Notes: generated by a model not told the origin, from the sequence alone. DNA of 64,000 nucleotides from Pontiellaceae bacterium B12227 (GCA_029432775.1 JAROAZ010000001.1:644629-708628), one strand, 5' to 3'; counted from the stretch's first letter, positions 30,624 to 39,333 are shown. Program-made: numbers and translations.

Positions 30624-31253
30624 CTATTCTCCTTTGGTTTTATTTTTTTTAATTTGCTTCACCACAACCTTCGCTGGCCGAATCACTTTCTCATCGGAAA
30701 CGAAGAAAAAACCTGTTTGTACGATTTCAGAGAGCGTGCCATGTTCTGCCTCGGTCTTGGCCGGCACAGATCTAAAGGGCATACATGATGATGGATTAAA
30801 CTTCTGCCCGGGTTTAACCGGGATCGGTGAAACCCCAAAACAATCCAACTCCTCAAGAATCTGCTCCCTGAAAACCCTCATAGCGGACATGACAGCAATG
30901 TCTCCCTGGGAAAGCTGATTGCAGATGTCATACATGCTAATCAGCCGCTGCATAACCGGGGTTACAATGTTGGCCCGATAATAATCGGGCGTAAGCATTG
31001 CCAACTTTCGTAAAGCCGCATCCTGGGTTCCCATGCGCAGCTCTAACACATGAATCTTTTCCTCCAACCCGGTGAGGGCATTCCTCAAGGCATTGCTTTC
31101 TTTATGAGAAAGTTCCCGACCTTCCCTGAGCAACTCTTCCACCGCTTCCAATTGGCTCGGAATTTGAACAGTGCGATACAACTCTTTCACCACCGCACGC
31201 TGAAGCTGCGTCTCCCTTTGTTTTTTCATCTTCATCTCCTGTGTTTGATCCAT
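30624..31253 (-). CDS. GrpE-like nucleotide exchange factor
   Basis: 209 residues from ATG 31253; ATG at 31235, just after AGGAG, is an alternative start. Long N-terminal helix (about 5-90) followed by a GrpE beta-wing: ELDCFGVSPIPVKPGQKFNP, then EIVQTGFFFVSDEKVIRPAK, ending VVVKQIKKNK. It would open the nucleotide site of the Hsp70 encoded next to it, with three bases between the genes. The helix is longer and the wing shorter than in housekeeping GrpE. Confidence 0.82.
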   Translation of the reverse strand: MDQTQEMKMKKQRETQLQRAVVKELYRTVQIPSQLEAVEELLREGRELSHKESNALRNALTGLEEKIHVLELRMGTQDAALRKLAMLTPDYYRANIVTPVMQRLISMYDICNQLSQGDIAVMSAMRVFREQILEELDCFGVSPIPVKPGQKFNPSSCMPFRSVPAKTEAEHGTLSEIVQTGFFFVSDEKVIRPAKVVVKQIKKNKTKGE

Positions 31254-31475
31254 ACTCTCTTGAAAACTCCGCCAAGAATTCCTGAACGGCAGCAAGCGTT
31301 CGACAATGATTCTGTAGACTCAGAATCTGTCTCACTTTCGGGACAAGGAGATGGAAGCAGGCACAGTTCCGCTGTAGGTCACGAAAAACCAATGCACGTT
31401 CGGATCTTTCAAGAACATTAACAAAAGCCCGCGTCCCCAACGCCTCGGACAGCCGCATCTGAACGGCTCTGTACT
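31254..31475 (-). other. Leader region of the GrpE/Hsp70/vWA operon with an open frame
   Basis: This stretch between the upstream terminator and grpE must hold the operon promoter, but it is not AT-rich. An open frame (MRLSEALGTRAFVNVLERSE... from 31458) runs across it and on into the grpE gene in another frame. The residues look protein-like, yet there is no ribosome site and the overlap exceeds 150 bases. I do not call it a gene. Confidence 0.3.
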
Positions 31476-31507
31476 GAAAAAAAAGAAAGGCGCGATTCAC
31501 GCGCCTT
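31476..31507 (-). terminator. Intrinsic terminator after the caspase genes
   Basis: Read on the minus strand: AAGGCGCG-TGAAT-CGCGCCTT followed by a run of T with one C. It separates the two caspase genes from the GrpE/Hsp70/vWA unit, so the two units have separate transcripts. Confidence 0.85.
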
Positions 31508-31559
31508 ATCAACAACAAAACAGGTTTCCGGGCTCACGCACCGGCCGCATCCCATTCTA

Positions 31560-31692
31560 TCAGCAAGCAACACACATATCGCCTCCGCTCCCCTGCGGTT
31601 CTTCATAATCATTATACATTGGGGCTACCGGCTTCGGGAAGGTTCAGAACATTACCACATTCACAAGAAAGAATGTACACTTTCGCATGCAT
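31560..31692 (-). pseudogene. Possible frameshifted zinc-ribbon mini-gene
   Basis: From ATG 31692 one frame reads MHAKVYILSCECGNVLNLPE and stops; a single-base shift continues as YNDYEEPQGSGGDMCVAC and stops at 31560. CxC and CxxC would form a zinc ribbon of about 43 residues. The frameshift and missing ribosome site suggest a broken gene. A GCGCCCC-TGA-GGGGCGC hairpin lies just upstream. Confidence 0.25.
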
Positions 31693-31754
31693 AGCGCCCC
31701 TCAGGGGCGCGCGCCGCGCCACCCTCGTGCCATACAACTAAATTAAAGTTACTC

Positions 31755-33344
31755 CTAAAGCACCGGATATGAAGCATCTAAATCTTTCATGCGAGAAATA
31801 GGTTCCAGTTTATGGATTTTCTTAAGAAAACCTTCGCGGTCATCTTCGCTCATACCTACTTGACTCAGGCATTCGACCGCCAGCTCCTTGTATTCATCTC
31901 TGTAGATAAAGCGGCTTCTATAGAAATAGATAGCCAATGAAATCCATTCTTCCCTCGTGGACGCATTGTTACGGGCATAGGCAGTTGTTATCTTCCTTAA
32001 GAAATCTTTTGTTTCACATGCCATGCACGTGAGCAAGGTATCCCATTTTTCCAAACTATCGATTGCCCACCCTTCTTCATCCCATCCGGAAATATCATGC
32101 TCGGGAAACTCATTTCTTAAATATTCTATGAAGCATGTCTCATAAATTTCACCAAAGAACATCGACTTCTTGCTTACAATAGCCAGATTATAAATTACAT
32201 TTGGATTTCGCTCATTTCTCGCCATCAACGTCAGCAAAATTCTCCCTGCCTCAACAGACTTTCCATGCAACCGATAGGCTACGGCCTGATAATATAAGGA
32301 TTGAAAATCCTCCGAATCCGAGCACGAAAGCGCATTATCGAACGCTTCGATGGCTTCTTCATATTGCTCTAGCCCAGTCTGGGCACGGCCTAGCCCAATA
32401 AACGCCTCATATTTTTCCCGTGGGGTTTTTGCCAGCAACAAAGCCTCCCTGAACCAGGTTGTTGCCCCACCGTAATCGCTTCGGTCAAGGCAAGATTCCC
32501 CCTTAATAACATGCAGGTGTACAGGACTTTCATAATGGTTTTTCTGCCACGTTGCATTATCTTGAAAAAACACAAAACTCCCGCAATGTTCGTGACCAGC
32601 GTGTGGCATGGCAGCATATAATGGGCGGCATGAACGCCCAACACTTTCCTTCAGCCGCGGAATAAGTTGTTCGGCAGTTAATTCAGGACGATCATTCAGC
32701 CGGAGCGACTGGATAATTTCAGAAGCAAACCGACTATACTTTCCAAAATCAGCATCCGGCGTTTTTTCGTTAAGGCACGAGGAAATCAGCTCCCTAGATT
32801 TCTTGCGCTTAGCAACATCTAGGTAATTCTCCATCTGCCTTCCAAATCTCGGAGTGTTAATAATCACATCATCATTGCCTTTGTATTTCTCCGCAATGTA
32901 CCCAGAAAAACATGCATCGCTTATTAATAGAATGTGTTTACAAGGAATGTTATCGAATGCATCTATTACATCGGAAGCTTCCACCCATCCATTCAGGCTG
33001 TTTTCACCCTCAGGCAACGGGGCTCCGTCGTGGGCAATCCAATAGTGTTTCTTCCGCCATCCTAAGGCATGCCCATGGCATGATAGATAAATTAGCAACT
33101 GGCTGTTCTCATCCTCGATGAATTGGTCTTTTGCCAGCTTCTTTATCCATGACCGAATGGACTTAGCAGTAGCCTTTTCATCTGAAAGATAATCCAGCGG
33201 CATGAAACCGTAATTCTCCTCCAACAATTTAGCCAAAGCCCCCAGATCATTGTTGGGACTTTCTAAAATATCCCACCCTTGCTCTCCTTCCTTTCGCTCA
33301 TACTTATATCGTCCAATGCCAACAAATAGATAATAGCTCTTCAT
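31755..33344 (-). CDS. Caspase-like peptidase (C14) with C-terminal TPR region
   Basis: 529 residues. N-terminal caspase fold (1-250): MKSYYLFVGIGRYKYE start, catalytic His in YLSCHGH (H90 or H92), catalytic Cys in SDACFSG (C145). From about 275 helical TPR-like repeats follow (DYGGATTWFREALLLA; YEEAIEAFDNAL). Bacterial caspase-like proteins often act as death effectors activated by partner sensors; TPRs would bind the partner. GGAGGTTGG precedes the ATG. It forms a pair with the caspase gene upstream. Confidence 0.9.
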   Translation of the reverse strand: MKSYYLFVGIGRYKYERKEGEQGWDILESPNNDLGALAKLLEENYGFMPLDYLSDEKATAKSIRSWIKKLAKDQFIEDENSQLLIYLSCHGHALGWRKKHYWIAHDGAPLPEGENSLNGWVEASDVIDAFDNIPCKHILLISDACFSGYIAEKYKGNDDVIINTPRFGRQMENYLDVAKRKKSRELISSCLNEKTPDADFGKYSRFASEIIQSLRLNDRPELTAEQLIPRLKESVGRSCRPLYAAMPHAGHEHCGSFVFFQDNATWQKNHYESPVHLHVIKGESCLDRSDYGGATTWFREALLLAKTPREKYEAFIGLGRAQTGLEQYEEAIEAFDNALSCSDSEDFQSLYYQAVAYRLHGKSVEAGRILLTLMARNERNPNVIYNLAIVSKKSMFFGEIYETCFIEYLRNEFPEHDISGWDEEGWAIDSLEKWDTLLTCMACETKDFLRKITTAYARNNASTREEWISLAIYFYRSRFIYRDEYKELAVECLSQVGMSEDDREGFLKKIHKLEPISRMKDLDASYPVL

Positions 33345-33445
33345 CCAACCTCCAAATAGAGTGCCCGGTGCTTTCTAAAACCAAGTATCATCATACTGCT
33401 TAATCACAACACTACATCTCGTTTCCGGAACCGCCACCTCATCCC

Positions 33446-34846
33446 CTAGTTCAGTAAGAATTTATCATCAAGCCCAGGGTCATAGTGCTTGCCTGCAGAA
33501 GACAGAGGCTTATCAGGCTGGACGCTCCTAATTATTCCCTTGTGGCGTTCGGGATTTTTGCCCATGTTCTTTTGTGGGCGAGCTGATTGAACAAAGAAAA
33601 ATTCCCCTCCATTTTCATGCCCTCCGAAGGGCAGGGCTCCATGCTGAGGATTAAGGCCCGGGACTCGATCCCGAAGGTCGGAGAATAATGTACTGGAACC
33701 TAAGTTCCTTCGTTCGTTGTCACGTAACGAACTCAGGAATGCCTGAGCAAAAGAACTGGTGTTCTCTCCTCCTGATACATCGGGAGTTTTTTCTTCATTA
33801 CACGAGGTAATAACTTCCCGTGAACGGATTTTTATAGCTTTATCGAAATACTGAGAACTATAGGCGGGTATTCCACGATATGATAATTTCAATTTGCCGG
33901 AGAAGCATGCATCACAAACAAATAATATATGCCTGCAGGGGATCTTATCTAACGAACATATGATACTGCTTTGTTCAATCCAGCGATCACGAATCAGCCC
34001 TTGGTGTAGATCTGAAGAGGCACCATCATAGGCAATTAAATAGTAGTTATCATCGTACTCAACATGATGCCCGTGCCCCGAATAATAAATCAGCAAGTTG
34101 GAGTCTTCCTCCAAATCCTGAAGATCCCAAAGAGTCTGCCGAATCTTCAACTCAGTTGCAGTATCATCCATTAGCTCTGCCACCGTTTCAAATCCGTACG
34201 ACCCCGAACACAACACATCTTTCACCTTCTCCAACTCTTCCAGGGGGCCTTTGAGCTCAGTCCATTCCAGATATTTCCCAATACCAATCAATACCAAATA
34301 GTTTTTCATATTATCCTTCTCCCTTTGTTTGAGGATTTCAGCAATGCCAGGAACTCGTTCTGGCTCGGGCGGCGAAAAAAAACTCTGAAGTTCTGCCCAC
34401 TCAGAGGCTGCTGCATCATGAGAGGGATACAATAGTAGCCGGTAGGCTATAGAGTCTCTAACCAGGGACGGGCTAATTACAAGCCGGCCCAGTGTTGCAG
34501 GATAGGCCTTGAACCTCTCCCCCATAGCAGAGAAACGAGCAGAAGTGTCAGAAACAGACTCATGTTTAAATAAAGCATCAGAGAAAAATAAGACATCTGC
34601 GGTTTTATAGTTCGTCAGCACATATTTCCATAAGAGGTCTATAAACGCTCGCATGACCAATGCCTCGATCGAGGGCTTTATGCGCGGGATCTCATTTGAT
34701 GTGAATTTCTGAAAGCCCTCTTCTTTGATCAACATACGTTGCTCAAGGCGGAATTCTCGTGAGAACTCCTCACACAAATCCCTTTGGACCTCTTCAGACT
34801 CCAAAAAAGTGACCACATCTTCTGCTGTGCAAACCTCAATTTTCAT
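33446..34846 (-). CDS. Caspase-like peptidase (C14) with 180-residue N-terminal module
   Basis: 466 residues. Residues 1-179 are a helical module of unknown family with VLFFSDALFKHE in its middle, rather like an effector-associated or adaptor domain. Residues 180-440 are a caspase fold: MKNYLVLIGIGKYLEW, YYSGHGHH (H258/H260) and CDACFSG (C314). Met180 at 34309 is preceded by AGAAGGATAAT, a good ribosome site, so a short caspase-only product may also be made. The first ATG (34846) has GTAGGGATGCA upstream. The domain pair fits a sensor-adaptor plus protease. Confidence 0.88.
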   Translation of the reverse strand: MKIEVCTAEDVVTFLESEEVQRDLCEEFSREFRLEQRMLIKEEGFQKFTSNEIPRIKPSIEALVMRAFIDLLWKYVLTNYKTADVLFFSDALFKHESVSDTSARFSAMGERFKAYPATLGRLVISPSLVRDSIAYRLLLYPSHDAAASEWAELQSFFSPPEPERVPGIAEILKQREKDNMKNYLVLIGIGKYLEWTELKGPLEELEKVKDVLCSGSYGFETVAELMDDTATELKIRQTLWDLQDLEEDSNLLIYYSGHGHHVEYDDNYYLIAYDGASSDLHQGLIRDRWIEQSSIICSLDKIPCRHILFVCDACFSGKLKLSYRGIPAYSSQYFDKAIKIRSREVITSCNEEKTPDVSGGENTSSFAQAFLSSLRDNERRNLGSSTLFSDLRDRVPGLNPQHGALPFGGHENGGEFFFVQSARPQKNMGKNPERHKGIIRSVQPDKPLSSAGKHYDPGLDDKFLLN

Positions 34847-34896
34847 TGCATCCCTACGCGTTGCTGAATAGAGCTCTCGCTACACCTTAGAACAAG

Positions 34897-34922
34897 AAAA
34901 CCCGAAATCGAAATTCCGGGTT
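34897..34922 (-). terminator. Intrinsic terminator
   Basis: AACCCG and CGGGTT form a stem with a T-rich 3' side on the minus strand. It lies between the gene ending at 34937 and the caspase gene starting at 34846. Confidence 0.75.
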
Positions 34923-34936
34923 AAAGGATAAGAGAA

Positions 34937-35593
34937 TCAGGATGCAGGCTCAAGAACCTTGATGCATTTTGAAACCGAAATTTCAGCATCAACCACGTCA
35001 TAGTTTTCGCAGAACGAAACGAACGCCATTACGATCTGATCGCACAGTTGGTCAAATTCCTGAACGAGTTTTACCCGTTCTCGCAAGGTTTCTATGTCCC
35101 ACTCACTGAAATCTTCATCCTGGTCAACAGGTTTGCCTGGCTGGCTGAAGATCTGCGGCACCGGTTTTTCCAATACCTGCAAGGTTCCGTTGCAGTAATC
35201 GGATGTGCACGGTGTCGCCTTTTTATGCCAGGTCAGTTTTCCGCAATGGTCACATTTGGCCGTCCGGGCATTTTTCCAGTCGAGACCTCCATGGTAGAGC
35301 ACGAGATATCCCCCGCTCCGTCCGTTGAATCCGGCCTGCCATTCCCAGTCATGTGCATCCGCCCAGTCCCGCAGCAAGCGGCTGAACACATCATAGATTT
35401 CGGAGCAATCAAGCATTTCAAATGCCTTGTCCATGATTTCACTCGGCAGATCGAGTCGATGCACCTTTACGCAGTTGGCGTAGGATGTACTTCGGTTCCA
35501 GCTATTCATGGTGTTGTACCGGAAATGACCTGCCAGAAAACCCACCATTGCCTTCCGGCTTCTCATGTCAACTTTTTCATAATAACGCTTCAT
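34937..35593 (-). CDS. Zinc-finger accessory protein of unknown function
   Basis: 218 residues from ATG 35593, with GGAGGTGA upstream; an in-frame ATG at 35623 lacks one. The central part has CDHCGK (about 120) and PCTSDYCNG (about 137), a plausible zinc knuckle. The N-terminal FLAGHFRYNTMNSWN pattern is common in proteins encoded beside ArdC-type genes on plasmids and integrated elements. The function is not known. Confidence 0.72.
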   Translation of the reverse strand: MKRYYEKVDMRSRKAMVGFLAGHFRYNTMNSWNRSTSYANCVKVHRLDLPSEIMDKAFEMLDCSEIYDVFSRLLRDWADAHDWEWQAGFNGRSGGYLVLYHGGLDWKNARTAKCDHCGKLTWHKKATPCTSDYCNGTLQVLEKPVPQIFSQPGKPVDQDEDFSEWDIETLRERVKLVQEFDQLCDQIVMAFVSFCENYDVVDAEISVSKCIKVLEPAS

Positions 35594-35654
35594 TGTTTCA
35601 CCTCCATAACGCTTCAGGGGCATCCCCCGGAATGAGGGATGTCCCTATGTTTAT

Positions 35655-36539
35655 TTACGCCGCCACCGGCTCCGGCTTTTCGGCCACGATGTAGTCGTAG
35701 GCCTTCTGCGCCTGCTGCCCGGCGGATACCAGCATGGACGGATCGGCCTTGAGCCGCTCCAACCAGCTGTTCAGGTAGGCCGCGGAATTTTCCTCGACCT
35801 CCGGCAGGATGCCGCAATGTCCGCAAAGGAACGCCGCGCCCATTTCGGCCACAAGTTCCTCCTTGGAATATTCATGCGACCCAAACTTCACCGGATCTGC
35901 GACTCCCTTCCGCGCAAGGCGCGAACTGTGGCCAGTTGAATGGAGAAGTTCGTGAAAGCAGGTACTGAAAAATCCGGCATCGCTCATGAACATTTCCTGG
36001 GGCGGTACGCGGACGGTGTCTGTCAACGGGTTGTACGCCGCATAGCTGCGGTTGTATTCGACCACCGGTTTGTTTGGCATATCAGCGATCAACCGTTCCG
36101 CTTCCTCTATCGGGCAGATCTCCCGATCCGGCAGAACCAGCTTCGGGATTTTCCGTTCGGGTATGCCCTCGCATTGCGCCACATTGAAGACGTGGTAGTA
36201 GCGAAGCATGGCATATCCCTTCTGCTTGTCCGGATCCTCATTGGTTTCATCCGGCTCGAAGAATTTCCAGAAGATCACCGGTATCGACTTTTCACCCTTC
36301 CGTATTTTTCCACCGAGCTGGTTGGCCTGCCTGATGGTCAGGAAATACGGCTGTGCATAGCCCATCATGTGCAACAGGAACGCGTTGACGCCCCGATACG
36401 GCTTTCGGCTGACCAGGTTCTGCGGCCGCGCGTCCCGCGATACCCACGGTTTGCGCCAAGGCAGCGTTCCGGTCGCGCTGATGCGTTCGATCATTTTCTG
36501 CGTGATCATCTCGTTGATTTTGTTTCTTCCGTTTTTCAT
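35655..36539 (-). CDS. ArdC-like antirestriction protein with zincin domain
   Basis: 294 residues. N-terminal ssDNA-binding ArdC domain (1-125: KMIERISATGTLPWRKPW, KPYRGVNAFLL, GEKSIPVIFWK) and C-terminal metallopeptidase-like domain with HELLHSTGH near residue 190. ArdC proteins protect incoming single-stranded plasmid DNA from host restriction. GGAGGTAA precedes the ATG, and an intrinsic terminator sits directly upstream of that ribosome site. Its presence marks the region as part of a mobile or conjugative element. Confidence 0.9.
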   Translation of the reverse strand: MKNGRNKINEMITQKMIERISATGTLPWRKPWVSRDARPQNLVSRKPYRGVNAFLLHMMGYAQPYFLTIRQANQLGGKIRKGEKSIPVIFWKFFEPDETNEDPDKQKGYAMLRYYHVFNVAQCEGIPERKIPKLVLPDREICPIEEAERLIADMPNKPVVEYNRSYAAYNPLTDTVRVPPQEMFMSDAGFFSTCFHELLHSTGHSSRLARKGVADPVKFGSHEYSKEELVAEMGAAFLCGHCGILPEVEENSAAYLNSWLERLKADPSMLVSAGQQAQKAYDYIVAEKPEPVAA

Positions 36540-36553
36540 CGTTTTACCTCCAA

Positions 36554-36589
36554 TAAAAAAAAGCCGCCCCGAAGGACGGCTGGTTCATT
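36554..36589 (-). terminator. AATGAAC-hairpin-T element before the ArdC gene
   Basis: On the minus strand: AATGAAC, then stem AGCCG(TCC)...(GG)CGGCT, then eight T, then directly the ribosome site of the next gene. It is one of three such elements in this module. Confidence 0.8.
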
Positions 36590-36607
36590 CAATAAAAAGC
36601 GAAGCCA

Positions 36608-36955
36608 CTACGACTCCGCCCCGTTCATTATCTCTTCGTATTCTTCCTCCTCCATCGGATAGGCCTCATAGGGAAGCTCTTCCAGATAGAGGGTATTGAC
36701 CACCACGCGGCAATAACCGCCGTTCGCCGTCCAGATGGCCGTGGCCATCCGCGCCGCAAACTCGTCCTCGGTTTCACCGCCGCACAGACGATCCTGGGCA
36801 ACGGCCTCGATTCCCTTCGCGCCATTGCCGCGTTCAAAGTCCTGGAAGGACTCCTTGTCGAACGCCCATTCTTCGCAGCAGGCATTGATGATCTGCTCCT
36901 GCCGTGATTTTTCGGGCTCTTCGATTTCGACGCTAGCTTCGTAATACCGGCTCAT
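36608..36955 (-). CDS. Small acidic protein of unknown function
   Basis: 115 residues, acidic, ending EEEEYEEIMNGAES. I recognise no domain; it has an AxxRMATAIWTANGGYCRVVV strand-helix core. Its ATG overlaps the upstream stop as TGATG, so it is translationally coupled to that gene. Confidence 0.7.
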   Translation of the reverse strand: MSRYYEASVEIEEPEKSRQEQIINACCEEWAFDKESFQDFERGNGAKGIEAVAQDRLCGGETEDEFAARMATAIWTANGGYCRVVVNTLYLEELPYEAYPMEEEEYEEIMNGAES

Positions 36956-37242
36956 CAGTATTCCTCCGGCAGTAAGATTGTGGTCAGGTTCCTATCTGCT
37001 TCGGTGATCACCCAAAGCTTCACCTGCTTCTTCGTCCGATATGCACTCAGTAGCCGAAGGTTGGCATCAACCGCCTCCTCATTGGCTTGCTGGTCTTCCG
37101 CACACACCTCGCCCCAGTCGCCCGTGACATGCCTTCCGATGAATTCCACCGGGGATTGACCGGCGTTGTTCATCGCTTCGAGCGCACCGGGGGTTGCACA
37201 AACCTGCCCGGCTTTGAATCTTGCTTTCTTTTCCATGATCAT
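36955..37242 (-). CDS. Plasmid/ICE-type accessory protein
   Basis: 95 residues from ATG 37242, with GGAGGTAA upstream. The segments CATPGALEAMNNAGQSPVEF, HVTGDWGEVCAED and LWVITEADRNLTTILLPEEY match a family common on plasmids and integrated elements, often mislabelled as a restriction subunit. The function is unknown. An AATGAAC-hairpin-T element precedes it. Confidence 0.8.
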   Translation of the reverse strand: MIMEKKARFKAGQVCATPGALEAMNNAGQSPVEFIGRHVTGDWGEVCAEDQQANEEAVDANLRLLSAYRTKKQVKLWVITEADRNLTTILLPEEY

Positions 37243-37259
37243 GGTTTTACCTCCATAGT

Positions 37260-37295
37260 TAAAAAGGCGCCCCGCCATGGGACGCCTCGTTCATT
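37260..37295 (-). terminator. AATGAAC-hairpin-T element
   Basis: Minus strand: AATGAACG, stem AGGCGtCCC-ATGGC-GGGgCGCCT, then T5, then the next ribosome site 12 bases on. Confidence 0.8.
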
Positions 37296-37328
37296 TGCAG
37301 CCGAATGCACGGCTGTTTTACTGTTTAT

Positions 37329-37367
37329 AAAAACAGACCGGGCACACCCCGGCCTGCGTTGTTCATT
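37329..37367 (-). terminator. AATGAAC-hairpin-T element
   Basis: Minus strand: AATGAAC, stem CAGgCCGGGG-TGTG-CCCGGtCTG, then T5. It lies just 3' of the gene ending at 37380. Confidence 0.75.
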
Positions 37368-37379
37368 CTGGGTTTCGCA

Positions 37380-37628
37380 TCAACAATAGATGTTGATGTC
37401 ATCCGGTTGTTCCTCGCCGACCTTCAGGGCAACCGCCCCGGCGATACGGCAAAGCTCCGGCGGTTCGTTGAACTGGCCTTCCTTCAGGCCGATCTCGAAG
37501 CACTCGGCATCGATCACCACCTGCCGCTCGCCCGACAATTGGCAATAGGGAGCCTTCGCCTCGAACGCATCCACGATGGCGACGGATTCAACATTCACGT
37601 ATAGCGTCTTCCCAACCGTGATCTTCAT
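37380..37628 (-). CDS. Small protein of unknown function
   Basis: 82 residues from ATG 37628; GGAGGG upstream sets the start. The ATG overlaps the upstream stop (ATGA). A beta-rich sequence (KITVGKTLYVNVESVAIVDA) without a recognised domain. It belongs to the ArdC-module gene run. Confidence 0.68.
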   Translation of the reverse strand: MKITVGKTLYVNVESVAIVDAFEAKAPYCQLSGERQVVIDAECFEIGLKEGQFNEPPELCRIAGAVALKVGEEQPDDINIYC

Positions 37629-37930
37629 TGCCCGTCCCTCCGTTTCAACCAGTCCGACACCGTGATATCCTCCCACTTCAACGCGATGGCGCCATCGGGC
37701 ACTACCACTTCGGCAATGCTGCCGTCATCGTTGAACCGGATGCTGACCGCCGATTCGGTCTCCTGGTCGATCCCGGCAGGATAGACCAGTAACTGTATTT
37801 GCTCCTCGGCCTCGCCAAATACATCCTGTGCAACCAGCACGGGATGGGGACTGCCGGGAACATGGATATCCAACTCCACGCCAAAGGCGGATCGGGTTTC
37901 GTGGACAGCTACTGCATAGTTTTTCTTCAT
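37625..37930 (-). CDS. Small protein of unknown function
   Basis: 101 residues from ATG 37930, with AAAGGAGTGAAACC upstream. A beta-rich sequence with VELDIHVPGSPHPVLVAQDV; no family known to me. It is coupled to the gene that follows by a 4-base overlap, and lies 20 bases downstream of the SAP-like gene. Confidence 0.68.
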   Translation of the reverse strand: MKKNYAVAVHETRSAFGVELDIHVPGSPHPVLVAQDVFGEAEEQIQLLVYPAGIDQETESAVSIRFNDDGSIAEVVVPDGAIALKWEDITVSDWLKRRDGQ

Positions 37931-37949
37931 GGTTTCACTCCTTTCCATT

Positions 37950-39329
37950 TCACACTTTCAGGAAGCAGCCCTTCAGTTCCGTCTTGCCGATGAGCAGCGC
38001 TTCGGCCATGTCCTCCGGTCTGACGGACTGGTTTTCGTGGTTGGTGTCCACCACCGTATTGCCCCGCAGATGTCGCATCAGGAACATGCTCAGGAGCAGG
38101 TTCTGTAACGGTTCATCCTCCAGCAAAGGGAACGGCGTCGGAAACCGCTGTGCATTCGGGACACGCACATAGCGCTGATCCGAAAACCAGTCGCCTAAGA
38201 CGGGCGCAACCTCGGCATACCGCTCGGCGGCTAGCTTGGCCGTGCGTTTGATCAGCTCGGATTTGCGACCGGATATTTTCCATCCGTGCGTCCGCAAGGC
38301 GTCGCGGAACTGGTCGAGCGTCTCCATCTTGCGCCACGAGATTCCAAACCTCGGAATCTGCTCCTTGCGCAGGCGTGCCGTTGAGTGCAGCGGATTAATC
38401 CGTTGCAGGTAGCGGACATTGTTGAACCGCACTGCCACCTCCTCGTGCTCCAGGATTTCCTGTACCTGCGGCACCGGCATGGCGAAGCAATAATCCCCGC
38501 CGGTCGTACGGTATTCCCGCGCGATCGCCCGCGCACACTTGCGCTGGGCTGCGGAGGCCACCAGCTCCGGCTCGAATTGAACCGTATTGCCATGTACCCC
38601 GCAGGAATACTTCACCTGCCCGCAGTCGTGCAGACGGTTGGGGTTGACGACCAGCTCGAACCAGTCAATCCGGTCGCGGAATCGCAACCGGTGCCGGTCA
38701 TCGGTCAGGCCGCGAAGCGCCGATACCCTTCGGAAGTTGCGGCAGCTAAGCGCTTCGAGCACCAGGCTCTGCTCCTCGTCCATGAAGTCCCCGACCGACA
38801 ACAGGTTCTCCAGGTCAAGGTCGTTCATGTCGTCGTAGCTTCCGATTTTCAGCTTCGGGTGCTTCTGCTTCACAAACGCCCGCAGTTCCGAAAAGCCCGA
38901 CCGGCTGCTGCGCAGCAGGTTCCAGGCTCGCTCGTGCGACCAATGCGTGCTGACATATTTTCTGGCCAGCTTGACGATCCGGTCATAGGAAACCTCGTCC
39001 GCGAAATAGACGCCGTGCCCCACCTGCTCCAATGTCCGCGCCAACGCGGTGCGCCGGTCATGGTAGGAGCCCTGCTGCGACACGATGATTTCCGCATTGA
39101 GGTGCTGAACGGACAGCGCATCAAAACGATGCTCCGCATCGTTCAACCGACGGGAAAACAGTTCTGCCGCCTGGCAGAAGTCGCCCGACACACCCATGGC
39201 CGATTCCGGATGGATGCCCTTGAGCAGCACATCCTCGATCGGCACTTCGATACGGTCGTATCCCAAGCGCAAAAAAGCCGGAATCCTATGATCCGGCACC
39301 AACCATACCTTCAGTCCATATAGTTTCAT
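37950..39329 (-). CDS. Large protein of unknown function with SAP-like segment, MoxR/vWA partner
   Basis: 459 residues. No enzyme motif seen. Around 345-375 the sequence FRDALRTHGWKISGRKSELI resembles a SAP nucleic-acid-binding helix pair. Residues 220-290 contain Cys and His (HDCGQVKYSCGVHGNTVQFE) that could bind zinc. It starts five bases after the MoxR gene, with AGAGAGGAT as ribosome site, and so sits in one operon with the metallopeptidase-vWA and MoxR genes. In such operons a third large protein is often the target or adaptor; that role is inferred. Confidence 0.7.
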   Translation of the reverse strand: MKLYGLKVWLVPDHRIPAFLRLGYDRIEVPIEDVLLKGIHPESAMGVSGDFCQAAELFSRRLNDAEHRFDALSVQHLNAEIIVSQQGSYHDRRTALARTLEQVGHGVYFADEVSYDRIVKLARKYVSTHWSHERAWNLLRSSRSGFSELRAFVKQKHPKLKIGSYDDMNDLDLENLLSVGDFMDEEQSLVLEALSCRNFRRVSALRGLTDDRHRLRFRDRIDWFELVVNPNRLHDCGQVKYSCGVHGNTVQFEPELVASAAQRKCARAIAREYRTTGGDYCFAMPVPQVQEILEHEEVAVRFNNVRYLQRINPLHSTARLRKEQIPRFGISWRKMETLDQFRDALRTHGWKISGRKSELIKRTAKLAAERYAEVAPVLGDWFSDQRYVRVPNAQRFPTPFPLLEDEPLQNLLLSMFLMRHLRGNTVVDTNHENQSVRPEDMAEALLIGKTELKGCFLKV

Positions 39330-39333
39330 GGTA

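Noticed and set aside
31102..31518. 138-codon frame overlapping the start of the GrpE-like gene
   Set aside because: It begins inside a terminator hairpin and overlaps grpE by more than 150 bases without a ribosome site.
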